A stretch of DNA of 42,508 nucleotides, from IMG/VR virus record IMGVR_UViG_3300012005_000015, positions 1 through 42,508 of that record; one strand, given 5' to 3'. Source of the DNA: a virus. The position numbers and the translations under genes were made by a program. The notes under the pieces were generated by a model, which did not search any database, was not told the origin of the DNA, and worked only from the letters and a program-made list of their open reading frames with translations. The first letter of the stretch is position 1. Each line of letters begins with the position of its first letter. Shown one piece after another: positions 8,719 through 17,019 of the stretch.

Positions 8719-9269
8719 TAGACCCTCACTGTTCTTAGCGAGCTAGAGCCGCCACCTTTGATAACCCAGGGACGCAGCAGAACATCAACGGCAGGCATCG
8801 TAGGCTGCGAGAGTGTACCCAGGCGCTCCGAATACACCGTTTCAATCACATCGACCTTAGACCGCAATACAAACTGTCCATCGATGCCGCCTGGGGTTGT
8901 AGGTTGAAGCGGTATGCTATTGAATTGCTCGATACAAAGCTGACACTGCGCATCGAGGATTGCTTGCGGCAGGATGTATGTCGTAGGATCGAACGAACCG
9001 AATCCCATCAGCATAAGTGACCATTCAGGATGCATGACGCGAGGCCAAGCTAACGGTTGAGTGCTCGTTGCTGCCATACCCACAAACGCCTTGCCTTGCA
9101 GATAGTCCATCGCAAGTACAAGCTGAATCTCAACTGGATCAGGGGCAGGGGCAGCAGGGACAGCGGCAAGCGCAACCCCGCGAAGCGCAGCGTATGCACG
9201 CGCTTGAACAGCCGTTGCATAGGTCTGTGCTGCTACTACCCCTGTTCCATCTTCCACAATCAAAGCCAT
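8718..9269 (-). CDS. Head-tail adaptor (so-called DnaT-like ssDNA-binding domain protein)
   Basis: 183 aa. It begins MALIVEDGTGVVAAQTYATA and continues through ARAYAALRG, a helix ending AMDYLQGKAFVG, and LAWPR. This is the pattern databases label putative DnaT-like ssDNA-binding protein, found at the head-tail adaptor position of many siphophages. The C-terminal half is variable. I take it as a connector ring protein; the DnaT label is historic and probably misleading. Confidence 0.75.
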   Translation of the reverse strand: MALIVEDGTGVVAAQTYATAVQARAYAALRGVALAAVPAAPAPDPVEIQLVLAMDYLQGKAFVGMAATSTQPLAWPRVMHPEWSLMLMGFGSFDPTTYILPQAILDAQCQLCIEQFNSIPLQPTTPGGIDGQFVLRSKVDVIETVYSERLGTLSQPTMPAVDVLLRPWVIKGGGSSSLRTVRV

Positions 9270-9308
9270 ATTCTTAGCCCGCCACGGTGTTCCTGCTACG
9301 GTTGATCG

Positions 9309-9665
9309 TTACTGAGCTTTCGGCCTCCACTCAGGCGCGTTGATAGGGGCAGCAGGCGCGGTAGGCGCGGCGCTGGCGGCATCGGGAGCGACTGAGGGAG
9401 CACCAGGGGTGGTAGGCGTGCCCACAGCAGCAAGCGAAGCCTGCCGTGCTGCAAACTCTTCCAGTTGTAGTGCGAACGCTGCCTTGTCTGCGTCAAGCTT
9501 GGCCTGTTCGCTTGCGATCCGCGCTGCTACCAGGTGCATCGGTGAGCCGCTGATACGGTCGGGCTTGCTCGCGGCGATCCGCGCTGCAACGCTTTTGTTG
9601 TTGGTATTGCCCCCAAAGGCATTGACGCCTTCATAGGGAGAGTTCTGTGCGGGAGGATGCGCCAT
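9309..9665 (-). CDS. Unknown small structural-region protein
   Basis: 118 aa. The start is placed at the ATG at 9665 because AGGAG lies 7 bases upstream; the frame is open further 5' but that part overlaps the capsid gene and a hairpin. It begins MAHPPAQNSPYEGVNAFGGN, has a helical, Ala/Glu/Asp-rich middle (about residues 45-80, possible coiled coil) and ends in an Ala/Pro/Thr-rich tail. Such a gene between major capsid and adaptor is often a head fibre base, decoration or unknown protein. I do not recognise the family. Confidence 0.7.
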   Translation of the reverse strand: MAHPPAQNSPYEGVNAFGGNTNNKSVAARIAASKPDRISGSPMHLVAARIASEQAKLDADKAAFALQLEEFAARQASLAAVGTPTTPGAPSVAPDAASAAPTAPAAPINAPEWRPKAQ

Positions 9666-9706
9666 ATAAAGCTCCTGGTGATGGGATTCTGTAGCGCAAG
9701 AAGCCA

Positions 9707-9738
9707 GGGTCCGCACGTTATGCAAGCCGTGCGGACCC
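9707..9738 (-). terminator. Strong hairpin after the major capsid gene
   Basis: GGGTCCGCAC / GTGCGGACCC form a perfect 10-bp stem with a 12-nt loop, starting 7 nt past the capsid stop. No U tract follows in the transcribed direction. It is a likely attenuator or mRNA-protecting 3' structure. Confidence 0.6.
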
Positions 9739-9744
9739 GATTGG

Positions 9745-10758
9745 TTAGCCGTTGGAGACGAGGAAGGCCATCGGTACGTTCTTGCGAGGCACCTTGCGAA
9801 TCCAGTTGGCAGGAAGCGCCAGCTCAGCATTCACAGGCGAAAGGCTCGCGAGGGTGGTGCTGGTGAAGCTGTGACCGTTCGGCTGGATGATCCACCGCTT
9901 ACGCAGATGAAGCTCCTCAACACCGCCGCCGTTGCCCTGCGAAGGCCAGCGGAAGACTTCGACCGGCACAAGCGGCTGGCCCTCACCGAAGGCAAACGCG
10001 CCCTGGCCGAACAGAACGGTCGTGTACTTGAAGTTGCCGAAGCCGTCAGCCAACATCGGCATACCGTCATCGACGATCACACGCTTGTTGTCGTAGTAAG
10101 GCACAGCAAGCGGTACATCCGAAGGTTGAATGAAGTTGATAAGCTCTTGGCTCGAAAGAGTCTGAAAGACCTTCGAGTGCATGGCGATTGCAACGTAGTC
10201 ATCGAAACGATCACCGCTGGTGAAGGCCGCTTCAGTGAACGCAGTACGCGAGAAGATGTTGCCCGCACCAGGCGCGCCCGCAACAGTCGTCGAAACGTCA
10301 TAGATCATATCGCTCGCGTTGTTGAGCTTGTTCGCAGCAGCAACACCAAGACTCACCGCAACAAGCTTGTGTTGCCACTGATGCGCCCAATACATATCCG
10401 TGCGAGCACGAATGCGCTCCATCGGATTTGAACCAGCCAACATGCCCGCAAGATCAGCAGCAGACCACTGCTGGTTGTAATCACAAATGCGAACCGTCAT
10501 GTCGCCAGCACTGACAATCTGCGACGTTGCAACGTCTGCTGCGCTATCGGTGCTGACATTTGGCTCAATCGTGGAATCAAGATCATTCCAGAAGGGCATC
10601 GTTGTGATCTGACCGCCGCGATTCGCGATGGCATTCAACTCTTCGTCGCTGCGAACCACACCGCTCTGCAAGTAAGAAATGCGCTCAGGCGAATCCACCG
10701 TGCCATAGGCAAGGAACATCTCGGGGATAATTACATCGGAAAGTGTTACGTTTGCCAT
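9745..10758 (-). CDS. Major capsid protein (GP13-like family)
   Basis: 337 aa, follows the scaffold gene. It starts MANVTLSDVIIPEMFLAY; VTLSDVI.P.xF..Y is the typical N-terminus of the GP13-like major capsid family. It has GQITTMPFWNDLD, ICDYNQQWSAADLAGMLAGS and DDYVAIAMHSKVFQTL in the expected order, so an HK97 fold is presumed. It forms the icosahedral shell. A perfect hairpin behind the gene fits high expression. Confidence 0.9.
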   Translation of the reverse strand: MANVTLSDVIIPEMFLAYGTVDSPERISYLQSGVVRSDEELNAIANRGGQITTMPFWNDLDSTIEPNVSTDSAADVATSQIVSAGDMTVRICDYNQQWSAADLAGMLAGSNPMERIRARTDMYWAHQWQHKLVAVSLGVAAANKLNNASDMIYDVSTTVAGAPGAGNIFSRTAFTEAAFTSGDRFDDYVAIAMHSKVFQTLSSQELINFIQPSDVPLAVPYYDNKRVIVDDGMPMLADGFGNFKYTTVLFGQGAFAFGEGQPLVPVEVFRWPSQGNGGGVEELHLRKRWIIQPNGHSFTSTTLASLSPVNAELALPANWIRKVPRKNVPMAFLVSNG

Positions 10759-10785
10759 GTTTCACCTTGGACAACGAAATACCGC

Positions 10786-11505
10786 TTACTTGGTTTCAGC
10801 GGCTCTGAGACGACGCCATTCCTCGGGGTTAGCGCGGTATAGATCGCGCTGTGCCGACTCTGACATTTCGCTAAACTTCTTACCGGCACCACCGGCAGGA
10901 AGCGAGCTTCGTTGTCCAGTGCCACCGGCACCAGACGCCTTACTACCTACTACAATCGAGGCGAAGTTGGGATTTGCAACCAATTCTTTCCCGAACTCCT
11001 CAAAATTCAATGCCGAAATGCGGCCCGAAGCATCCTTGATCTTCACAACCGGCATATCGCCGTCTTCAACCACTTCAAAGCGAGAAGTGATGTGAGGCAT
11101 CAGCAACGCAGCGTGCTCGGGTGTCGCAGTGATCGACGAAGCAACCTTGTTCGAGGCTTGCTCAATCAAGATGCTGCTAATCTGCGACTTCAGCTTGTCG
11201 ATGACTACCTTCGATGATGCCTGTTCGGTAGTCAACTTACCGGCCCATGACGCCTCAAGCGTTGCGATGTCACCCGTCTTACGAGCGGGTGTAATCGTCA
11301 GCTCTTCAACCTTAGCGAGCGCATCAGCGAGCGCGGCCTTCGATACTCTGTTCTCTTCCTTCTCGCGGTCGCGAGCGCGGCGCAATGCGTCGGGATCGTC
11401 GTCGTCAACGAGCGGCAGCTTGTAGCCTTCGCCATCGGCAACGTACATCACCTTCATCTCAGGAGAGAGTGCATCGAACTCCGCTTTGCTAATCTTGCGT
11501 CTCAT
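10786..11505 (-). CDS. Scaffolding protein
   Basis: 239 aa, highly charged and helical, directly upstream of the capsid gene. The N-terminus (ISKAEFDALSPEMKVMYVAD) and an acidic DDDDPDALRRARDREKEE stretch lead into a long coiled coil (about residues 45-120). A short folded part and a C-terminal basic helix (YRANPEEWRRLRAAETK), the likely capsid-binding tail, follow. Its start has GAGGAAAT upstream. A perfect copy of the 18-bp operator palindrome sits 9 nt ahead of the start codon. Confidence 0.8.
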   Translation of the reverse strand: MRRKISKAEFDALSPEMKVMYVADGEGYKLPLVDDDDPDALRRARDREKEENRVSKAALADALAKVEELTITPARKTGDIATLEASWAGKLTTEQASSKVVIDKLKSQISSILIEQASNKVASSITATPEHAALLMPHITSRFEVVEDGDMPVVKIKDASGRISALNFEEFGKELVANPNFASIVVGSKASGAGGTGQRSSLPAGGAGKKFSEMSESAQRDLYRANPEEWRRLRAAETK

Positions 11506-11514
11506 ATTTCCTCG

Positions 11515-11532
11515 TGTCGTCTATTGTCTACA
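11515..11532. promoter_or_regulatory. Operator-like 18-bp palindrome, site 2
   Basis: TGTCGTCTATTGTCTACA, 12 of 12 fixed positions. It overlaps the stop of the minor head gene and ends 9 nt before the scaffold start. That is too close for a normal promoter to serve the scaffold gene, so a stoperator role is likely. Confidence 0.75.
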
Positions 11533-12610
11533 ACGTTATTAGATTGATTTTGCTTCTGAAGGCGCTGAGTGTCAAGGGGCTAACTGAGTCAGTTATAGAA
11601 ATACCTTTTATTTTCGGATCGCCTGCAATTATTTGTGCTGCGATAGCTTGTCCTAGCATGTCAGCAATAACTTCGTCGGGTTGAGTAGTTAGCCAATCGT
11701 AGAAAGTATTCGGCGTATCAAACGTCTCACCGTCTACATATAAAGCGACTGCCTTACTACGGCAGAAGTAATGCGCTGGCGGTAGCGGACCTTCCCCATA
11801 AACGTATATATTACCGTCTCTATTACGGCAGATTACGGTAGTCTTGCCGTCCAGGATAGCTACCCAAACATACTGATTGAAATGGACACTAGCTATGCCA
11901 GCTTGAAGGATGCTACTTGCATGTTGAATAGCTGTAGCTATAAGTGCGTTATTCTGATTTGAAAATGTAGCGAATAACCCGTCTTTGAAATTGCTGCTAC
12001 GAGTGCCGACAATCATTCCCATTGTGTCGCGCATTGTGTCGCCGTTTGCATAAGCGCGACTCATCAACATACTTACTTTCGACTTAGTTGCGTTGCCGAA
12101 TTGTTCTAACATTTCAGGTATAGTCAACCCGTTAGCAGGTATGATTGTGTCAGCTATGGTCGCCCACAGTGCGTCGTTACCGGCCTCAGTACCGCTTGTT
12201 TGGTAAAGAGCAAGCGTTGGTGGATTATCAGCGGGCTTTGGCTGATCCGCACGCTCAGTTGTGCTCTTACCTGTAGCAGCTACATAGATCGCGTTGCTAA
12301 CATCCACGTCAACAGCTATGAATGCTTTCAGTAATTCGATTAGCTGTTGCGTGTAGGTGCTATAGAAAGAATCCTGTGCAGTGAGAAAACGTTGAATGAA
12401 TCTATGCAACTCAACTCGCGTAAAGTCATCCATCGAGTTGTATTCGGTCTTGCCGAAATACTTTGCAAACTCATCGTATAGATCAGTCAACATCTTCTTG
12501 TAGTTGCGTGCAAAACCGGCCTTTACCCCTTCTAAATAAACCTGGTGCCGAAACAACAGGTTGAAGAGGTAAAGGTTATCGTTTTTGAGGTCTAGTAAGT
12601 GCTTGCTCAC
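11528..12610 (-). CDS. Minor head / head morphogenesis protein (SPP1 gp7-like)
   Basis: 360 aa, overlapping the portal gene by 4 nt. The C-terminal third carries the diagnostic WVAILDGKTTVICRNRDGNI followed by PPAHYFCRSKAV, the Mu gpF / SPP1 gp7 minor head motif. The N-terminal ~130 residues are helical. Such proteins bind the portal and enter the head, and are needed for efficient DNA ejection. ATG start with overlap ATGA. Confidence 0.85.
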   Translation of the reverse strand: MSKHLLDLKNDNLYLFNLLFRHQVYLEGVKAGFARNYKKMLTDLYDEFAKYFGKTEYNSMDDFTRVELHRFIQRFLTAQDSFYSTYTQQLIELLKAFIAVDVDVSNAIYVAATGKSTTERADQPKPADNPPTLALYQTSGTEAGNDALWATIADTIIPANGLTIPEMLEQFGNATKSKVSMLMSRAYANGDTMRDTMGMIVGTRSSNFKDGLFATFSNQNNALIATAIQHASSILQAGIASVHFNQYVWVAILDGKTTVICRNRDGNIYVYGEGPLPPAHYFCRSKAVALYVDGETFDTPNTFYDWLTTQPDEVIADMLGQAIAAQIIAGDPKIKGISITDSVSPLTLSAFRSKINLITL

Positions 12611-14268
12611 TTAGAAGCTCCCGCAGCAGGCTTCGATGTGGGCTTAGCAGCAGGCTTCGCAGGCCCGCCGCTGGCATTGGGTGTGTTCTCAGGTGCCGTA
12701 GGTGTAACGGCCTGCAATGGGTCAGCGATAGGAGCACCGCCGAGTAGCGCAGCAGCAGCTTGCTCCTTCTCAATCAAGGCCAGCGCCGTAACATCGTCAA
12801 GCTGCGCAGTACCATCGACACGAAGCACATCACGCATCTCTGTGAATGCGATAGCGCCACTCTGCCATAGCTTTACAACAGCGAGACGATCATTCGCGTT
12901 CATTCGTGTCAGCTCGAATTCGGTGTTGAGCTTGTACGCAATAGGCTTGTCGGTTGCAACTTTGGAACCTGCAAATCGTGCAGCCCAACCTAAATTCTGC
13001 TGCAATGCACTCGATACGTTGTTTGCAACGTTATGTAATGTTGACGTTTCAGAGGTCGTATCAACCATGACTTCGAGAGCAGTCCTAACCGTTTTCTGAT
13101 GTTGGACCAACTTCGCGCCTAGAGACAAGGCTTGCTCTTCCTTAGCCTTCATCGCTTCAAACGGCATAATGTTTGCGTTAGCTTGTAGCAGCTCAGCCTT
13201 AGCGCCCACAGGAAGCATAACTGCTGCCCGCGAACCTAATTCCATTCCATCCTTCAAGACTGTCTCTACCCATTCCTGGGTAAGACCTGAGATTACCGGC
13301 GTCGGTTGACCTGCGATATAGCAAGCTTCCTCGTAGTCTGCCGAGTTACGGTAATGCGCAATGTTCAAAGACGCTAGATCGTACAGCGGTGGGCGATCCG
13401 GCCAGATATCATTCGCTTCCGATCCAACAAAGGTGAATGGAATAACATCGAATGTTTTACCTGCTGAGTCGGTTGGTGTAAAACTGTCATCCATCGTGTA
13501 GGTTGAATTCTGCTGGTCGGCCTTTGCTTTGCCTTTGTTCTTTGCGTCTCTATCAGCAGGCTTGTCTTCACACCACATTTCGACGCTATAAATCCATGTC
13601 TTAGGATCAAGCCGCAAAATGCGATATTTGATTTGCGTATCCATCGCAAAGTCATCAACTTCGATCATGTGAATCTCTTCGAGCACAACCAAAGACAAAA
13701 CATGCTTTGCGCCGCGCTTGGTTGTCGCCCAATTACGAATGGACCAAGGGTGATAGTGCTTGATGATCGGCTGAATGTTGTTGTTCTTTATTTGCTCAAC
13801 CGTTTGCGGTCCAGCAACCGTTGGAAAGTCGGTGAACAGGCCCGCACGACCATAAGCAAGAGCACTCTGCGCAGTACGCTTGGCTACCTGCGTCAGCGTG
13901 AGACCTTCGCCGTCGCAATCCATATCAAGAACATCCAGCTCTGTAGGCAGCGTTGTTACAGGTGGACGCAGGAATATCTGTCCTACCAGACCGTCGAGCG
14001 TGCGTGACGTAAAGTTGTACCACAATGCACGACGCACATACGCTCTGTACCGCTCTTGATTAGCAAGAGACTTGTCGGTGCAGTTTGGACGCGGTAGGTA
14101 ATAATCAGCAAGGCTATAACCTCGCTCAGCAACCGGAAAGTACGTTGCGCGTGTACCGAACTCACCCTTGATTGCAGGCTCGCCCTCAATAGCATCGCGA
14201 ATCATCCACCAGATGCTTAGTAGTTGAGCTGCTTCATCGCGAATATAACCTGCGCCTGTACCTGGCAT
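12607..14268 (-). CDS. Portal protein (DUF4055 family)
   Basis: 553 aa. It follows the large terminase and precedes the minor head gene. The N-terminus is typical of the DUF4055 portal group: W.MIRDAIEGE..I, FPVAERGYS, YRAYVRRALWYNFTSRTLDG, GQIFLRPP. The middle has KHYHPWSIRNW and AHYRNSADYEE, and the C-terminus is Ala/Pro-rich (GGPAKPAAKPTSKPAAGASK). It forms the dodecameric DNA channel at one capsid vertex. ATG start with AGAGG five bases upstream. Confidence 0.9.
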   Translation of the reverse strand: MPGTGAGYIRDEAAQLLSIWWMIRDAIEGEPAIKGEFGTRATYFPVAERGYSLADYYLPRPNCTDKSLANQERYRAYVRRALWYNFTSRTLDGLVGQIFLRPPVTTLPTELDVLDMDCDGEGLTLTQVAKRTAQSALAYGRAGLFTDFPTVAGPQTVEQIKNNNIQPIIKHYHPWSIRNWATTKRGAKHVLSLVVLEEIHMIEVDDFAMDTQIKYRILRLDPKTWIYSVEMWCEDKPADRDAKNKGKAKADQQNSTYTMDDSFTPTDSAGKTFDVIPFTFVGSEANDIWPDRPPLYDLASLNIAHYRNSADYEEACYIAGQPTPVISGLTQEWVETVLKDGMELGSRAAVMLPVGAKAELLQANANIMPFEAMKAKEEQALSLGAKLVQHQKTVRTALEVMVDTTSETSTLHNVANNVSSALQQNLGWAARFAGSKVATDKPIAYKLNTEFELTRMNANDRLAVVKLWQSGAIAFTEMRDVLRVDGTAQLDDVTALALIEKEQAAAALLGGAPIADPLQAVTPTAPENTPNASGGPAKPAAKPTSKPAAGASK

Positions 14269-14280
14269 ATAAACCTCTTC

Positions 14281-15849
14281 TTAGTGCGGTAATGAAACTC
14301 GAATACTTCTGGCAATCCTGTTGCGGCCCTTCAAAACTCGATAGCGCGTCTTATCCCAAGGGTGATCCTCGGCTTCAGAATCAACATCGTCTGGATCGTC
14401 ATCGTCGCGAGGTAACACCGGCACTGTGGTTATCCACGCGATGCAATGATCCATCACGTAGAAGCCTGGGCCTTCCTTCTTTGTCGCGTTCTCCAACATG
14501 CCGCGAAACAACTCCACACCGATCTTGCGAGAGCCTTTTGACTTATCGCTGTTAGTCCACCGAATGCCCTTATCGCCCATCTTTTTCTCGATGGTTTCAA
14601 CGTCGGCCTCTCGCACGTCTCTAATCTGGTTATCAGCAGGCCCGCCATATGGCTGCGTCAGTATCCAGCCCGTTGACATCATGGCTATCTCGCGCTCTAC
14701 GATGCCCGTAGCGATGTCGCCAGCGGCCATGCGTAGACCTTTGTTGATCGCCTTCGGATCAGCGCCGTACCACTCGTGTACGAGGATCAGAGAGCCGCGT
14801 GCAGGCGTCCAACGGCGTCCATCGAGGAATTGCATCTCTTCACCGTTTGCCTCGGCCCACCAGCCCACAGAGAACGGCGCTGTGCTTCCCCAATCAAAGG
14901 TACGATCCAGATACCAGTTAGCCGGAATCACCGCACGCGGAATGCAGTGAACTTCCTTCTTCCACACGTCATCGAATGCACCGCCCGATACGACATCCCA
15001 GCTACCTTCCAACCACGACTTACGCCGGTTAGGATCGGTGATGTTCTCAAGCTCAGCAACGTATGCAGGATCAAGATAGATATTCTCTTTGTACGATCCG
15101 AAGATTGCGATTTGAGTACGTGTTACATCTTCGCGCTTCTGAGTCTTCGGATTGAATACGTTGGTAGTGCGTGAGACCATAACGCCGTATGGCGCTACGT
15201 CGATAAAGCGAGCCTTCACCCAGCGATGCCCTGGCCCGCTACTGTTGGTCGTCGAGAACGTTTCAAGGGTGATCGGTGGAAGAGTGTAGTTACCGGCCTT
15301 ATCCTTCGGACTATCCTTCTCCTGTGTCCAAGATGAACGGTTGCACGACATCATCATGTCGTACAGCTCAGACGTTGGATACTTCGTTAGCTCGTTCCAA
15401 CCAATGAACGGATATTCGTGGCCGTGATAGTTGTTGTAGTCGGACAGTTTCTTGATTACGCGAAACAGTAACTCTTCGCCTGTGTCCCACACCCACTTGT
15501 AATCACCCTTCGACTCAAGAAAGCGGCAGCTATCGCCAAAGATGCGAGGGAACCATTTCTTTGACTTGATAATTAGATCGTCGAGATTCTTATACTCGCG
15601 ATCAAAGATCACACCGCGCCATGCAGCGCCGTAACCCATTCCAACTTTGCGAGCAAAGCGCATGAGCTGCGTATCGGTCTTACCAGGACCACGCGAACCT
15701 GTAAACAACGTGTGGTCGGCACGCGAATCTAATGCGAACTCTTGGCTTGAACCTGGTATCGGTTGCCAAACAACATTTAGAGCAAACCGCTTAGAAGCGT
15801 TTGCCCGATTGATTGCAACGGTTGCTTCCTTAGTTGACATTGATAGCAT
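14281..15849 (-). CDS. Terminase large subunit
   Basis: 522 aa. Walker A is GSRGPGKT at residues 51-58, the Walker-B-like strand is YPFIGWNELTKY, and the C-terminal RNase-H-type nuclease begins at YLDRTFDWGSTAPFSVGWW. It is the ATP-driven packaging motor and headful or cos nuclease. Two in-frame ATGs (15849 and 15840) lie inside the end of the small terminase gene and neither has a strong ribosome site, so translation is probably coupled. The acidic DDDDPDDVDSEAEDHPWD patch near the C-terminus is typical of this terminase subgroup. Confidence 0.93.
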   Translation of the reverse strand: MLSMSTKEATVAINRANASKRFALNVVWQPIPGSSQEFALDSRADHTLFTGSRGPGKTDTQLMRFARKVGMGYGAAWRGVIFDREYKNLDDLIIKSKKWFPRIFGDSCRFLESKGDYKWVWDTGEELLFRVIKKLSDYNNYHGHEYPFIGWNELTKYPTSELYDMMMSCNRSSWTQEKDSPKDKAGNYTLPPITLETFSTTNSSGPGHRWVKARFIDVAPYGVMVSRTTNVFNPKTQKREDVTRTQIAIFGSYKENIYLDPAYVAELENITDPNRRKSWLEGSWDVVSGGAFDDVWKKEVHCIPRAVIPANWYLDRTFDWGSTAPFSVGWWAEANGEEMQFLDGRRWTPARGSLILVHEWYGADPKAINKGLRMAAGDIATGIVEREIAMMSTGWILTQPYGGPADNQIRDVREADVETIEKKMGDKGIRWTNSDKSKGSRKIGVELFRGMLENATKKEGPGFYVMDHCIAWITTVPVLPRDDDDPDDVDSEAEDHPWDKTRYRVLKGRNRIARSIRVSLPH

Positions 15850-16300
15850 CCAACGTCAAGTTGCGCTGTTGTATCGCAGCCTTTGCTGCCCATTCTTCAT
15901 CAGTGCCGTGATCCTTGACATACATCACGTTCTTTACGCTATTATCAACGTTGATCGTCGCACCAGGCTTCTCGATAAAGCCGCGCACGTTGGCGTACAG
16001 CTTCATCAAACGTTCATAGCCTTCAGGATCACCGCATAGCTTAGCGCGGTCGTAAATCTCGCGAGCGATCTGCGCACGGTTAGGGAGAAAACCTTCTTCT
16101 CCAACTTCTTCCTTTAGGCGATCCATCTCAGCAAGCACAACCGGATCATGCGGCAGCATACGTGCAGCACGAAGAGCTTGACCTGTGTCGGCAATCAAAT
16201 CCATCGCGGTATTCGCGGCGTTCTTGGTACGCAGAAATCCTTCAGCGAAGCGAAGCTTCAACGTGTCGTCAATATCCGGCAATGTGGCGACCGATGACAT
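15830..16300 (-). CDS. Terminase small subunit (probable)
   Basis: 156 aa, overlapping the large terminase by 11-20 nt. The N-terminal ~45 residues read as a helical DNA-binding domain (LKLRFAEGFLRTKNAANTA). The middle is NRAQIAREIYDRAK..GDPEGYERLMKLYANVRGF, a pattern seen in small terminase-like proteins adjacent to this type of TerL. It would recognise the packaging site. Family assignment rests on position plus the helical layout. Confidence 0.7.
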   Translation of the reverse strand: MSSVATLPDIDDTLKLRFAEGFLRTKNAANTAMDLIADTGQALRAARMLPHDPVVLAEMDRLKEEVGEEGFLPNRAQIAREIYDRAKLCGDPEGYERLMKLYANVRGFIEKPGATINVDNSVKNVMYVKDHGTDEEWAAKAAIQQRNLTLDAINVN

Positions 16301-16314
16301 GAAGGAACCTATAA

Positions 16315-16338
16315 GGTGCCACGATGATTTGTGGCACC
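16315..16338. terminator. Hairpin before the terminase genes
   Basis: GGTGCCAC and GTGGCACC make a perfect 8-bp stem with an 8-nt loop, between the 144-aa gene and the small terminase start. No clear U tract follows on either strand. It may separate lysis from packaging transcripts or be part of a packaging-site structure. Confidence 0.5.
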
Positions 16339-16348
16339 CTGGGGTTGG

Positions 16349-16783
16349 TTACTTGGAGGGAATGTAAGCAGGCCCGGTTTGCAGACCGTAGACATTCTGC
16401 ACAAACTGAGCGATTGCGGCAGTAACCGTTGCCGACTCAGTGATGCCCTTGGAGGCGAGTACCGCAGTAACACCAGGGGTGATCGCGGCCAGAACAAGCG
16501 ACATCTGCTGTGTGCCATTCAGGTTTGCACCAACCGACAACGAAGCATCTGCTGCCTTCCGTGCGCCCACAATGGCATTCACAACCAAGTTGTACTCAGG
16601 GCCAATAGGCGAGAGCGCCAGCAGCGGCTCAGCAGCTACCGCAACTTCTTCTGCAATAGGCTCAAATTTCTTGAAGTCGGCCTTGATCGTGTCGATGAAA
16701 CGGATAAAGCCGTTCGGCTTAGCCGCAACCGGCGTAGAAACCGGCACAGAAGGAACAGGAACTGTTACAGGAACAGTTGCCAT
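16349..16783 (-). CDS. Unknown Ala/Val-rich protein between lysis and packaging genes
   Basis: 144 aa. It begins with a Pro/Val/Thr repeat (MATVPVTVPVPSVPVSTPVA), followed by a helical region FIRFIDTIKADFKKFEP. Two weakly hydrophobic Ala/Val-rich stretches come next (PIAEEVAVAAEPLLALS and MSLVLAAITPGVTAVLASKG), and it ends GLQTGPAYIPSK. GGAG lies 7 bases before the ATG. I do not recognise it. The hydrophobicity is modest for a holin, but a membrane-associated role is possible given the lysis neighbours. Confidence 0.7.
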   Translation of the reverse strand: MATVPVTVPVPSVPVSTPVAAKPNGFIRFIDTIKADFKKFEPIAEEVAVAAEPLLALSPIGPEYNLVVNAIVGARKAADASLSVGANLNGTQQMSLVLAAITPGVTAVLASKGITESATVTAAIAQFVQNVYGLQTGPAYIPSK

Positions 16784-16786
16784 CTT

Positions 16787-16843
16787 TTACTCCACGGCTT
16801 TCGCCGTCTTACTTTTGAACGGGTTTGAAATGGTGATCTTCAC
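16787..16843 (-). CDS. Possible 18-aa micro-ORF
   Basis: A GTG at 16843 overlaps the stop of the upstream gene as GTGA and has AGGTGG 7 bases upstream. It encodes MKITISNPFKSKTAKAVE, then a stop 3 nt before the next start. Coupling and spacing look deliberate, but 18 codons is too short for more than modest confidence. Confidence 0.35.
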   Translation of the reverse strand: MKITISNPFKSKTAKAVE

Positions 16844-17019
16844 TTGGCATCCACCTGAAGGAACGCCACAACAGCACGTAATGCTGCGACAGCAACGGTT
16901 GCTTTGCCAGCAGTCGGCGGCAACACAGTAACAGCGAGGATGACGGCGATACCCAGCCCACAGATACCGTTTGCGGTCGTCTTCCAATTCGTTGTGAGCT
17001 TCGATATATCGATAGTCAT
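16840..17019 (-). CDS. Small membrane protein, holin candidate
   Basis: 59 aa. The ATG at 17019 has GGGGAG five bases upstream and overlaps the stop of the upstream hydrolase (ATGA). The polar N-terminus (MTIDISKLTTNWKTTANG) is followed by two hydrophobic stretches, ICGLGIAVILAVTVLPP and a shorter ATVAVAALRAVVAFLQ. One or two membrane passes next to two cell-wall enzymes make it a holin or holin-like candidate, but no family motif proves this. Confidence 0.65.
   Translation of the reverse strand: MTIDISKLTTNWKTTANGICGLGIAVILAVTVLPPTAGKATVAVAALRAVVAFLQVDAK

Noticed and set aside
9666-9830. Upstream extension of the 118-aa gene before the adaptor
   Set aside because: The extension would overlap the capsid gene and read through the post-capsid hairpin; the ATG at 9665 has a strong ribosome site.
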